Notes under the pieces: generated by a model
Told to the model about the DNA's origin: nothing
The model's input: only the letters and a program-made list of their open reading frames with translations
Databases searched by the model: none
Shown here: positions 55,100-63,933 of the stretch, in pieces
Numbering within the stretch: position 1 is the first letter of the stretch
How the letters are laid out: every line of letters begins with the position of its first letter
Position numbers and translations under genes: made by a program
Assembly: GCA_034435635.1 (NCBI GenBank)
Contig: DAOTWY010000059.1
Location: 1-64,000 of the forward strand
Source: DAOTWY01 sp003696565
GTDB taxonomy: Bacteria; Chloroflexota; Anaerolineae; Aggregatilineales; Phototrophicaceae
Length of the DNA: 64,000 nt
Reading direction: 5' to 3'

Positions 55100-55123
55100 G
55101 GGTAGGAATCCGCATTCCTACCC
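55100..55123 (-). other. Perfect hairpin between dnaK and dnaJ
   Basis: Ten-bp perfect stem (55100-55109 with 55114-55123) with a CCGC loop in the 76-nt dnaK-dnaJ spacer. There is no U-run in the minus-strand direction, so it is more likely a processing or stability element that lets dnaK accumulate above dnaJ than a terminator. Confidence 0.65.
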
Positions 55124-55148
55124 TATGATCATCGTTGTGGAATTGATC

Positions 55149-57032
55149 TTATGCGTCGGTAAACTCCGCATCAATTACATCTTCATCTTCACCAGTTGTG
55201 CTGCCATTTTGAGCAGGTGCAGCATCCGGTTGTTGATACATCTGACCACCAAGAGTTTGGATATGTTGCGACAGTTTATCAACTGCTGTGCGGATTTGAC
55301 TCACATCATTGCTAGCTTGTGCTGTGCGCACTGCTTCAATGTATTCTTGTGTTTGTGTTTTTGCGTCTTCTGGCAAGCGTTCATCAAAATCACGCAGTAG
55401 CTTATCTGCAGAGAATACGGCACTTTCGGCTTGATTGTTGATTTCTGCTAGCTCACGACGTTTTGCGTCTTCGCTGGCGTGGGCTTCTGCCTCTTTCACC
55501 ATGCGTTCAATTTCAGCATCACTTAAGCCACTGCTGGCAGTAATGGTGATTTTTTGCTCGCGGGATGTCGCCTTATCTACTGCACTGACATTCAAGATAC
55601 CATTTGCATCAATGTCAAATGTAACTTCGATTTGCGGTACACCGCGTGGTGCTGGTGGAATGCCATCTAGGATAAAGCGACCAAGCGATTTGTTATCCGC
55701 CGCCATGGGGCGTTCACCTTGTACAATGTGAATTTCCACCTGTGTTTGGTTGTCGGTCGCTGTTGAATAGATCTGGCTTTTGCGTGTTGGGATCGTCGTG
55801 TTGCGTTCGATCATAGGTGTTGCAACGCCACCAAGTGTTTCTACACTCAGGGTTAGTGGCGTAACATCTAACAGCAAGATGTCCTTCACGTCACCTGCTA
55901 AAACGCCTGCTTGAATGGCTGCGCCCAATGCTACCACTTCATCAGGATTGACGCTTTTGCTAGGTGCCTTACCGAAGAATTCTTCAACAGCTTTCTGGAT
56001 CGCTGGCATACGAGTCATCCCGCCAACCAGAATCACTGCATCAATTTCACTCTTTTCTAAACCTGCATCTTTTAAGGCAGCTTTACATGGTTCAATTGTC
56101 TTACGTACCAAGTCTTCAACAAGGCTTTCTAGTTTGGCGCGGCTGAGTGTAATATTCAAGTGTTTGGGACCACTAGCATCTGCTGTGATAAATGGTAGCT
56201 GAATTTCGGTATTCAATGTGCTGGATAGTTCGATCTTTGCCTTTTCTGCCGCTTCCTTTAGACGTTGTAATGCCTGGCGATCTTGGCGCAGATCAATGCC
56301 ATTTTCCTTTTTGAATTCATCTGCTAACCAATTGATGATACGTTCGTCAAAGTTATCACCACCTAGGAATGTATCACCACTGGTGCTGCGAACTTCAAAT
56401 ACACCATCGCCAACCTCTAGAATGGAAATATCGAACGTCCCACCACCTAAGTCATAAACAGCGATGATTTCATTTTTATGTTCACCTAAGCCATATGCCA
56501 GGCTTGCAGCAGTTGGCTCATTGATGATCCGCAGCACCTCCAACCCGGCAATTTTCCCGGCATCTTTGGTGGCATTCCGTTGTGCATCATTAAAATAAGC
56601 TGGCACAGTAATCACTGCACGGTCAACAGTTTCACCTAGGTAGGCTTCCGCATCAGCTTTGATTTTTTGTAAAATCATTGCGGAAATTTCCGGCGGGCTG
56701 TATTCCTTGCCACCCATTTTAACGCGAATATCCCCATTCGGGGCTTTACTGACACCATAGGGAACAATCTTGAGGGCTTCTTCTACTTGTTTGTCATCAA
56801 AGCGTCGCCCCATAAACCGTTTGACGGAAAAAATCGTATTTTCTGGGTTAACAACAGCTTGGTTGCGGGCAACTTTACCGACTAAGCGTTCACCAGTTTT
56901 TTGATTGATTGCTACCACAGATGGGATTAACCGTCCACCTTCTGAGGATGGGATAACGGTTGGTTCGCCACCTTCCATAACAGCAACTACTGAGTTGGTT
57001 GTTCCTAAATCAATACCAATAATTCTACCCAT
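55149..57032 (-). CDS. dnaK: Chaperone protein DnaK (Hsp70)
   Basis: 627 residues. Nucleotide domain: GIDLGTTNSVVAV, VITVPAYFNDAQRNATKDA, IINEPTAASLAYGLG, YDLGGGTFDISIL, VGGMTRMPAIQ. Substrate domain with LLDVTPLTLSVETLGGVATPMI and the lid to the acidic tail (GEDEDVIDAEFTDA). AAGGAGA precedes the ATG. Cytoplasmic chaperone working with DnaJ and GrpE from the same operon. Confidence 0.98.
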   Translation of the reverse strand: MGRIIGIDLGTTNSVVAVMEGGEPTVIPSSEGGRLIPSVVAINQKTGERLVGKVARNQAVVNPENTIFSVKRFMGRRFDDKQVEEALKIVPYGVSKAPNGDIRVKMGGKEYSPPEISAMILQKIKADAEAYLGETVDRAVITVPAYFNDAQRNATKDAGKIAGLEVLRIINEPTAASLAYGLGEHKNEIIAVYDLGGGTFDISILEVGDGVFEVRSTSGDTFLGGDNFDERIINWLADEFKKENGIDLRQDRQALQRLKEAAEKAKIELSSTLNTEIQLPFITADASGPKHLNITLSRAKLESLVEDLVRKTIEPCKAALKDAGLEKSEIDAVILVGGMTRMPAIQKAVEEFFGKAPSKSVNPDEVVALGAAIQAGVLAGDVKDILLLDVTPLTLSVETLGGVATPMIERNTTIPTRKSQIYSTATDNQTQVEIHIVQGERPMAADNKSLGRFILDGIPPAPRGVPQIEVTFDIDANGILNVSAVDKATSREQKITITASSGLSDAEIERMVKEAEAHASEDAKRRELAEINNQAESAVFSADKLLRDFDERLPEDAKTQTQEYIEAVRTAQASNDVSQIRTAVDKLSQHIQTLGGQMYQQPDAAPAQNGSTTGEDEDVIDAEFTDA

Positions 57033-57067
57033 GATTTCACGTTCTCCTTGCCTTTTGCTATTATCTG

Positions 57068-57619
57068 TTAGTTGGCGACACGTACCATTGCTGGACGTAA
57101 AACAATGTCACCGCTGATATACCCCTTTAAGACGGTTTCAATCACATGACCACTTTCCACATCATCGCTGGCATCCATACTAATAGCCTCGTGAATGTTT
57201 GGATCAAATGCTTCCCCATCTGGGGCAATTGGTTGGATGTCATATTCATCCATCAACTTTTTGAACTTGCCCTGAATGAGTGCAACACCATTAATCCAGG
57301 GATGATCTTTAAGATCATCTGGAATATTCGCTTGTGCGCGCTCAAAATCATCAATGATTGGTAGCATTTTTTTGATTGTTTCTAGGGCAATTTTTAATTT
57401 TAGATCTTGCTGTTCACGCTCCACACGCCGCTTATAATTTTGGAACTCTGCCAGGGTGCGCTGCCAACCTTGCAGGTTTTTTTCAGCTTCGGCTTGAAGT
57501 TCCTTCATGCGATCGTCCGACTCTTCCAGTGGCTGTTGATCCATGGGTTGAGTTTCTTCTACAGCTGCCACTGCATCTTCTGGAGCGTCATTAGGCGTTA
57601 CGTTGTTTTGATCGGTCAC
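57068..57619 (-). CDS. grpE: Nucleotide exchange factor GrpE
   Basis: 183 residues from GTG 57619, preceded by AGGAGG at 6 nt; the longer frame to 57652 lies inside the inverted repeat. Acidic N-terminal tail, long coiled coil (about 35-85), and the beta domain with FDPNIHEAISMDASDDVESGHVIETVLKGYISGDIVLRPAMVRV, which is diagnostic (here about residues 139-182). Releases ADP from DnaK. Confidence 0.95.
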   Translation of the reverse strand: MTDQNNVTPNDAPEDAVAAVEETQPMDQQPLEESDDRMKELQAEAEKNLQGWQRTLAEFQNYKRRVEREQQDLKLKIALETIKKMLPIIDDFERAQANIPDDLKDHPWINGVALIQGKFKKLMDEYDIQPIAPDGEAFDPNIHEAISMDASDDVESGHVIETVLKGYISGDIVLRPAMVRVAN

Positions 57620-57635
57620 AAATATCCTCCTGCGC

Positions 57636-57660
57636 CTAGTGCCGCTAATCATGCGGCTAG
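57636..57660 (-). promoter_or_regulatory. Inverted repeat at the grpE transcription start, candidate HrcA operator
   Basis: CTAGTGCCGC (57636-57645), 7-nt loop, GCGGCTAG (57653-57660): arms match apart from a 2-nt bulge. It lies at about +1 to +24 of the promoter below and just before the grpE ribosome binding site, the usual place for CIRCE. The sequence departs from the CIRCE consensus (TTAGCACTC, 9-nt gap, GAGTGCTAA), so operator function is inference. Confidence 0.4.
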
Positions 57661-57665
57661 TCTAG

Positions 57666-57693
57666 CTTATACATAATAGAATTACGTTAGCAA
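57666..57693 (-). promoter_or_regulatory. Promoter of grpE-dnaK-dnaJ-prmA
   Basis: Minus strand: TTGCTA (revcomp 57688-57693), 16-nt spacer, TATAAG (revcomp 57666-57671), in the 103-nt hrcA-grpE gap. Confidence 0.45.
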
Positions 57694-57722
57694 AAGTATA
57701 GGAGTTACATTAAATTAGGGAA

Positions 57723-58778
57723 TTATTCATCTTTTTGTTCATAAAGATCAACCAACATATCCGTCATCAAGTTGGAAACATAGCGAACTGTGCTAATAGC
57801 GCGCCCGTAATTGATGTGTGTGGGTCCAAGTAGCCCAATTGTGCCACGAATTTGTCCGGGTATACCATAACGACTCAAAACCATGCTTAATTGACTTAAT
57901 TCGTCCCAAAGCCCATCACCTGCTACAACTACTCGAACATCATCGGTTTGCGAATCCAGAAAATTCGTCAGAATAATATCTAATACAGTGTGTTCTTCAA
58001 ACACGCGGATAGCTTGTTGAGCTGTTTCACCGTCGTGGATATTACCCAGTAAATCACTTAATCCATCACGGTAGACAATGCGTGTTTGATGTTTATCGGC
58101 TTCATCCATTAAATCAGCGGCTAACTCTGCGACTTCACGCCCTAACAGATTAAACTGAATGCTTTTAAGTCGAATTTCATGAGAATAAAGATCGGTACAC
58201 AAGCTATTAATTTGTTTGGCAACCTCAGCAAGTTTTGACTGGGGGACGGGGTCTGCAAGGTTTAACATACGTTGCTGTACCACGCCACCATGCAACACCA
58301 AAACCATCAATACTAATCGACCTTGAATACTAATTAGCTCTATGTGCTTAAAGCGGCTTGTTTCAACAATTGGTGCGGTTACTAACGATGCCGTATTAGC
58401 TGTGCGGGCTAATATAGTTGCTGCCAATTTCATCCATTGTTCTGTGCCTTTAGGTAATGAATGGAATTTATTGGCAATATGTTTCTCCTCAGCTTTGGTT
58501 AGCCCATTGTTATCAATAATTCGCTGAACAAAATAGCGGTATCCATTTTCAGTGGGAATACGCCCAGCAGATGTGTGCGGTGCAGTAATATAACCCAACT
58601 CCTCTAGCACAGACATTTCATTACGCACCGTTGCGGAACTAACCCCTAAGTTTGAGGTTTCGGCAATTTGTTTAGAGCTAACAGGTTCTAATTTATCGGT
58701 ATAGGTTCGAATAATCAGCGCAAGTATTTCTTCTTGGCGTTTGGTAAGTTCAGGTAATTGTGAAGCGTCCATAGTCAT
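57723..58778 (-). CDS. hrcA: Heat-inducible transcription repressor HrcA
   Basis: 351 residues from ATG 58778 (TTG 58787 and ATG 58772 are alternatives). N-terminal winged helix: LTKRQEEILALIIRTYTDKLEPVSSKQIAE and SSATVRNEMSVLEELGYI with HTSAGRIPTENGYRYFV; GAF-like central domain and C-terminal GTIGLLGPTHINYGRAISTVRYVSNLM. Represses the heat-shock operon by binding an inverted repeat; GroEL normally keeps it active. Heads the operon hrcA-grpE-dnaK-dnaJ-prmA. Confidence 0.95.
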   Translation of the reverse strand: MTMDASQLPELTKRQEEILALIIRTYTDKLEPVSSKQIAETSNLGVSSATVRNEMSVLEELGYITAPHTSAGRIPTENGYRYFVQRIIDNNGLTKAEEKHIANKFHSLPKGTEQWMKLAATILARTANTASLVTAPIVETSRFKHIELISIQGRLVLMVLVLHGGVVQQRMLNLADPVPQSKLAEVAKQINSLCTDLYSHEIRLKSIQFNLLGREVAELAADLMDEADKHQTRIVYRDGLSDLLGNIHDGETAQQAIRVFEEHTVLDIILTNFLDSQTDDVRVVVAGDGLWDELSQLSMVLSRYGIPGQIRGTIGLLGPTHINYGRAISTVRYVSNLMTDMLVDLYEQKDE

Positions 58779-58853
58779 ATCTAACAATTCCAGGCGTTAT
58801 CCTTTAAAATAATAATGCCGAACTTTGACAAGACTGTAAAGGAGCGAATTAAT

Positions 58854-59183
58854 ATGGGTGAAAATACCCTTGAAGTAACCGAGAACAACTTTGAAACAGA
58901 TGTATTGCAATCAGATAAACCTGTGCTGGTTGATTTTTGGGCGGAATGGTGTGGCCCTTGTAAGATGATTGCTCCGATTGTGGATGAAATTGCGCAAGAT
59001 TTTAAAGATCAGCTGACCGTTGGTAAGTTGGATGCAGATGCATATCCCGGTGTATTACAAAACTACCATATTATGGGTATTCCTACCCTGATTTTATTTA
59101 AAGGTGGAGAACCAGTAGTACGGATTACAGGCTATCATCCAAAAGAGAAAATTCTCAGCCAAATTAAGCCACACCTTAGCTAA
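58854..59183 (+). CDS. trxA: Thioredoxin
   Basis: 109 residues from ATG 58854, which has AAAGGAG 11 nt upstream; the longer frame from 58815 is not needed. Redox site WAEWCGPCKMIAP (about residues 29-41), cis-Pro in MGIPTLILF, and Gly-rich C-terminus. Cytoplasmic disulfide reductant; may also regenerate ribonucleotide reductase. Divergent from hrcA, closed by a strong terminator. Confidence 0.95.
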   Translation: MGENTLEVTENNFETDVLQSDKPVLVDFWAEWCGPCKMIAPIVDEIAQDFKDQLTVGKLDADAYPGVLQNYHIMGIPTLILFKGGEPVVRITGYHPKEKILSQIKPHLS

Positions 59184-59184
59184 T

Positions 59185-59212
59185 AAAAACTCCCCAAAAA
59201 TGGGGAGCTTTT
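59185..59212 (+). terminator. Bidirectional terminator between trxA and the histidine kinase gene
   Basis: CTCCCC (59189-59194) pairs with GGGGAG (59201-59206), flanked by AAAA on the left and TTTTT on the right. It serves both convergent genes. Confidence 0.85.
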
Positions 59213-59223
59213 TATTTACGTCA

Positions 59224-62200
59224 TTAGTCAGACCCAGATGGTTCAGGTTCTTCGGAAGCTTCTTTAGAAGCATTCATCCGTTCCTCTGTTGCTAGTGGGA
59301 TAACAAATTGGAACTTAGACCCTTTACCTAGTTCACTTTCTACCCAAACTTCACCGCCGTGCCCTTCAATCAAACGCTTGGCGATCATCATACCCAAACC
59401 TGTGCCTTTTTGTTGACGCGCTAGTTCGTTCTCGCTGCGGAAATAGTTTTCTCGGAAGATACGTTTTAGATCTTCCTCACTTAAACCAATACCAGTATCT
59501 GCAATAATCACATGCATCACATCGCCGATCAGCTTACCTTTTTCGTTAATATAACGCGGTTTAACGTTAGCTGAGATGGTGATGGTTGCCCCAGGTGGAC
59601 TATATTTATGGGCGTTGCTTACAAAGTTGGTCATGACTTGGATCATGCGCTTGGGGTCTACCCAAACTAATGGCAAGTCTTCTGCCACTTCGTTGATAAC
59701 GGTTTGTTGTTTTTCATCAATTTGGGTTTGGATAGTCATGAGTGTATCCATGACTAAGCTATACATACTGGTTGCTTCTTGATTGATGTCGAACTGATTG
59801 GCATCCAACCGAGCTAAATCACGCAGATCATCAATAATGTTTTGCATGCGGTCTGCATTAGACAAGATGACCAACGCCGCATTTTTGATCTGTTCAGGAC
59901 CCATCGCCGCTGCCATAGAGCTGTTAAGTGCCTGAGCATATCCTTTAACTGATGTCAATGGATTCTTTAATTCATGCGCAGCAAACCCCATAAACTCACT
60001 CTTGGTTCGGGCAGCAGCCGTTAATTTTTCATATAGTTGTGCGTTTTCGATGGCGATTGCTGCGTGCTCAGCAAGACGCTGTGCCCAGTCCAAATCAAGT
60101 AAGTTCAAACGAGGTTCTTGGTTTGTTTCTAGAATCAACAAGGCATTAATGTCATCGCCGGAAAGCATCGGGACGGTAATTTGACTGAGGGCATTCTTAA
60201 GGCTTGGTGTATAATCCGGATCCATTTCAACATAAGGCTGAAGATCAGCACGACGGGTGCGGAAAACGCGCTTCACAATACCGCGATCAATGGGCCACCG
60301 GTTGTCTTCAGCACCTTCAGGAAGATCATCATCGCTATATCCTGATTTAGCAATAATCTGTAGATATTCACGATTTTCGCTGACAACGCCTAAAATCCCA
60401 GATGTAGCATTACTATTGGAAATTGCCCACCGAACCGTGATTTCACCGACATTCTGTAGGTCTGGGGTGCGGTTCATTTCACGGTCGATCCGTTCCAAAG
60501 CTTCCAATTCTTTGACGCGTTGGGTTAATTGTAAGTCTGTTTGTTGATAGAGACGTGCATTTTCAAAGGCGATAGCTGCTTGGCTGGCAAAAGCTGTGAG
60601 TAAATCCACATCACTATCGACATAAATTGATCCATCCTTCTTGTTCAGCACTTCCAGTACGCCAATAACGCGATCTTTTGCAATCAATGGCACTGCTAAG
60701 ATGGAGTTGGTTTTAAACCCTTTTTCTAATACTTCACCTTTCCAGTTTTCATCTCTGGAGGTGTCGTTAGAGATAATGGGCAAACCTGTTTGAGCGACTT
60801 TCCCAACTAATCCGTGTCCTGCTTCTAAGCGTTTTCCTATCAATTGCTCAGCGTTTTCACCAATTGCAACTTTGAACTCAAGTGACCCAGTACCATCTTC
60901 AGTTGTTAATAACAAAGACCCGGCTTCTGCGTTTAGAATGTCTACCGCAGCTTTCATGATTAAGTCTAGCAATCGTTCAACATCGCCTTCTGTGGCGACC
61001 AATTGCTTGCTGATGTCATTTAATGCAGTTAATTGACGTGTACGAGCATTCGCTTCAGTAAATAGACGTGCTTTTTCCAATGATGTTGCGGCGAGTGCGC
61101 CGATGTTACTAAACACTTTCAGTTGTTCATCACTGTATTTTTTACCAATAGCGGATTCACCCACAGCAACCACACCTAAGATATGTTGCCCTGCCGCAAG
61201 CGGCACTGCCATCCATGCCTTTGTTTTGGGATTCTCGTTTCTTAGGCGGTATCCGTTACGCTTCATTGTGTCTACATAATCATCTACCATTTTGGGACGG
61301 ACGGTACGGATCACTTCACTATAAAGATCACGCCCTAATTCCCATTTGATGTTTTCTAAATCTGTTCGGCGTTCGTCGTCTTCTAGGAAAAACGCATAAT
61401 AAAGCTGGTCTGTTGCTTCATCAAACAGGACAATATAGAAATAGGGAGATTGAATTAAACGCAGTGTTTGTGAGCTGATGAGTTCCAATAAGTCATTAAA
61501 TTCAATTGTGAAATTGACTGCCTGGCTCACCTGGCTTAACACTTCAAGTTCCCGCACACTGCGTTCCAGTGTTTGAATAACAGTGATGCGCTCCACGCCA
61601 ATTGCTAATTGTCCTACGAGGTTTTCAACAAATCGCAAGTCTTCAAAGTTATATAGTTGCCGCCCAGTGCGTGGTGAACCAACGCTAACGAAGCCGTTTA
61701 ACTGCTCGTTTCCAGGTAAACCTGCCAGGATAACAGTATCAAGAATTTTAAGACGTGGACGATCAACTGATAATTCAATTGGATAAGGGGCACCAGGTTG
61801 TAAATAAACTACTTTATCAATGGTTTTTAATAGATCTGGCACACCACTACCTGGACCGAAGAAAATATCGGTTGGGGCTGGGTCACCTTGTGCAACATAA
61901 TTCCCGGTTTGTGAGTTATATAGAAATACAAAAACATTGTTAGGATTTAATGTCTCTTGTACGATCTTTTTAAACTCTTCGATCATCACTTTTTGATCGG
62001 ATTGTGTTGTCAAAATGCGACTAAACTGTTCTTGGCGTAATTGGTAATTTTGCCGCTTACGATAATAAATAGCATCAATGCGTTCTTGTAAGTTAGTCCG
62101 TACAGGTACAAACAAAACCGAGATGAAGAAGATAATAATAATAATCACAATTGGGTTATCTGGCGCAATTTCAATGGCGAATAGGCTACCACCTAGCACC

Positions 62201-63411
62201 ATTAATCCATAACCGGCTGCCAAGGCAACTAGCAAAATCGTATAACTGATGCTTTGGCTGATAATCCGATCAGTATCAACCATACGATATTGCATGACTG
62301 CATACGCCAGACTGATGATCGAGGTGACTAAAAAGGGCATCGCTGCTTCTATACTGAAGGGTGCTAATACGTTTTGATCGCTGGTGAGAAGTGTACGTCC
62401 AATTAACCACAATATAGCGGGTATCATACTCAACAAAACACCAACCAGTACAACATTTGCTTGATCACGTTCTGTTTTTGTTGAGGCAGCCGGACGCTGA
62501 TAAAACAGCAAGCATGCTGCTAAAATTGCTGTACCCATAACAGTTGATGCCCCGGTAACTTGATTACCGGTTAACAAGACGTTGTTCTGTGTTACGTTTG
62601 TGCTGAAGATCGCGATTGCTGATAACACCACTCCGATTGCTGTTGGTATATATTTTATCCATGGTAGGCGATAAACAATTGGCATGGGGGTAGGGAAAAT
62701 CAACCCTAAAGTTGCCATCAAAACGCCAACAAATATCCCACTGATAAACCATAATGGGATTAATCTGTGTGTGGTACCAACGTCGAATATCCCCCCCATA
62801 AACAGTGATACAGTAATAAAAAGCGCAATAGGGGTAAAAGCATAAGCTTCTTGCCCACGAAAATAGATCATTCCCGCCGCAATCAACAAGACAACAACAC
62901 CAGAGGCGAATGGTGCAATGAACAGAGCGACAAAATCTCCATTTGGCAGTGCCATCAATGGAAAACTGACATTACATACCGCCATCCCTGCCGTAGCTGC
63001 CTCACATATGATACCGTCTGAGCGCGGGGTGGGAAAACGTGTTGTGTCATATGTGAATGTTATGGTAACGGTGTCACCAATTTCATAATCCCCTAAAATT
63101 GTGTCGTATCGACGTGTGTTAGGGGGTAAATCAGGCGCGCTGTTAGCAAGTGGTTCACCATTAATCGCTAGAATGCGATCCCCTGGACGTAGCCCTGCTT
63201 CTCTACCTGTCCAGGAAACGCCGCTATTGGGCTGCGCCGAATTGACGATCATATTTTGATTCAAAGTCACCCCTAAAAAGGGGCGGCTACGCCAATCCAT
63301 ACCCAGTAAGAAATAGTTTATTAACAAAGCCCCCGCCACTAGTGTGGCGATGATTAAAGCAGTAAATCGAATGTTTTGTGGTGATAAATCGTTTGTGGGC
63401 ATCGCTTTCAT
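59224..63411 (-). CDS. Very large membrane PDZ-GAF-GAF-GAF-GAF sensor histidine kinase
   Basis: 1395 residues. N-terminal membrane helix, an extracytoplasmic PDZ-like domain (about 40-130; FLGVTLNQNM, AGLRPGDRILAINGEPL), about nine further membrane helices (165-445), four GAF-like domains (about 470-610, 625-795, 800-960, 965-1135; the third, GEVLEKGFKTNSILAVPLIAKDRVIGVLEVLN, is the clearest), HisKA with phospho-acceptor His in FAAHELKNPLTSVKGYA, and HATPase (TNFVSNAHKYSP N-box, DTGIGLSEEDL, GTGLGMMIAKRLIEGHGG). No receiver domain and no response regulator gene beside it. GGGGAA lies 6 nt before ATG 63411. PDZ plus polytopic N-terminus suggests sensing of envelope protein or peptide state. 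Confidence 0.9.
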   Translation of the reverse strand: MKAMPTNDLSPQNIRFTALIIATLVAGALLINYFLLGMDWRSRPFLGVTLNQNMIVNSAQPNSGVSWTGREAGLRPGDRILAINGEPLANSAPDLPPNTRRYDTILGDYEIGDTVTITFTYDTTRFPTPRSDGIICEAATAGMAVCNVSFPLMALPNGDFVALFIAPFASGVVVLLIAAGMIYFRGQEAYAFTPIALFITVSLFMGGIFDVGTTHRLIPLWFISGIFVGVLMATLGLIFPTPMPIVYRLPWIKYIPTAIGVVLSAIAIFSTNVTQNNVLLTGNQVTGASTVMGTAILAACLLFYQRPAASTKTERDQANVVLVGVLLSMIPAILWLIGRTLLTSDQNVLAPFSIEAAMPFLVTSIISLAYAVMQYRMVDTDRIISQSISYTILLVALAAGYGLMVLGGSLFAIEIAPDNPIVIIIIIFFISVLFVPVRTNLQERIDAIYYRKRQNYQLRQEQFSRILTTQSDQKVMIEEFKKIVQETLNPNNVFVFLYNSQTGNYVAQGDPAPTDIFFGPGSGVPDLLKTIDKVVYLQPGAPYPIELSVDRPRLKILDTVILAGLPGNEQLNGFVSVGSPRTGRQLYNFEDLRFVENLVGQLAIGVERITVIQTLERSVRELEVLSQVSQAVNFTIEFNDLLELISSQTLRLIQSPYFYIVLFDEATDQLYYAFFLEDDERRTDLENIKWELGRDLYSEVIRTVRPKMVDDYVDTMKRNGYRLRNENPKTKAWMAVPLAAGQHILGVVAVGESAIGKKYSDEQLKVFSNIGALAATSLEKARLFTEANARTRQLTALNDISKQLVATEGDVERLLDLIMKAAVDILNAEAGSLLLTTEDGTGSLEFKVAIGENAEQLIGKRLEAGHGLVGKVAQTGLPIISNDTSRDENWKGEVLEKGFKTNSILAVPLIAKDRVIGVLEVLNKKDGSIYVDSDVDLLTAFASQAAIAFENARLYQQTDLQLTQRVKELEALERIDREMNRTPDLQNVGEITVRWAISNSNATSGILGVVSENREYLQIIAKSGYSDDDLPEGAEDNRWPIDRGIVKRVFRTRRADLQPYVEMDPDYTPSLKNALSQITVPMLSGDDINALLILETNQEPRLNLLDLDWAQRLAEHAAIAIENAQLYEKLTAAARTKSEFMGFAAHELKNPLTSVKGYAQALNSSMAAAMGPEQIKNAALVILSNADRMQNIIDDLRDLARLDANQFDINQEATSMYSLVMDTLMTIQTQIDEKQQTVINEVAEDLPLVWVDPKRMIQVMTNFVSNAHKYSPPGATITISANVKPRYINEKGKLIGDVMHVIIADTGIGLSEEDLKRIFRENYFRSENELARQQKGTGLGMMIAKRLIEGHGGEVWVESELGKGSKFQFVIPLATEERMNASKEASEEPEPSGSD

Positions 63412-63497
63412 CCACAGTTCCCCACGATGAGTTGACAGTTATTCTGCTTATTTTAGCATATGACGGGCATGAACACTATCAAACCAAAGGCTAGATT

Positions 63498-63506
63498 TGT
63501 TATAAT
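63498..63506 (+). promoter_or_regulatory. Extended -10 promoter of the mutase subunit gene
   Basis: TGTTATAAT (TATAAT at 63501-63506). Predicted start near 63513 leaves about 10 nt before ATG 63523. Confidence 0.55.
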
Positions 63507-63522
63507 ATTTAAAAGTTTCATT

Positions 63523-63933
63523 ATGTCTAAAGAGATTATGTCAGAAAAAATACGAATTTTAATTGCTAAACCTGGTTTAGATGGGCATGATCGTGGTGCT
63601 AAAGTGATTGCACGGGCGTTGCGAGATGCTGGTTTTGAAGTGATTTATACTGGATTGCGCCAAACTGCAGAGATGATTGCAGCATCGGCACTACAGGAAG
63701 ATGTAGATGTGGTTGGGTTAAGTATTCTTAGCGGCGCACATATGGCATTGGTGCCACATATTCGCGAAGTGATGAATCAAAATGATCTGCAAGATGTGCC
63801 GATTATTTTAGGGGGTATCATTCCAGAGGAAGATAAACCCGCATTGTCGGAATATGGAGTCAAGGGTGTTTTTGGACCCGGTACAAGTATGCAAGAAATT
63901 ATTGACACGATCACTAAGATAGTTAATCGATGA
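63523..63933 (+). CDS. Methylmalonyl-CoA mutase B12-binding subunit (C-terminal domain protein)
   Basis: 136 residues from ATG 63523, chosen because it follows the promoter; the longer frame starts upstream of the -10 box. Cobalamin-binding motif D-G-H-D-R-G-A-K-V-I (DxHxxG, with His ligand) at about residues 20-29, then SxL (LSILSGAH) and GG (ILGGIIPEED). Stand-alone small subunit of the split mutase type found in many bacteria; the large catalytic subunit is not in the window. Its stop overlaps the next ATG. Confidence 0.92.
   Translation: MSKEIMSEKIRILIAKPGLDGHDRGAKVIARALRDAGFEVIYTGLRQTAEMIAASALQEDVDVVGLSILSGAHMALVPHIREVMNQNDLQDVPIILGGIIPEEDKPALSEYGVKGVFGPGTSMQEIIDTITKIVNR

Noticed and set aside
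57620..57722. Canonical CIRCE element
   Set aside because: Neither arm matches TTAGCACTC/GAGTGCTAA and the gap is 7 rather than 9 nt; listed only as a candidate operator.
58815..58853. Earlier start for thioredoxin
   Set aside because: ATG 58854 has AAAGGAG at the right distance and gives the normal family length; the 13-residue extension matches nothing.
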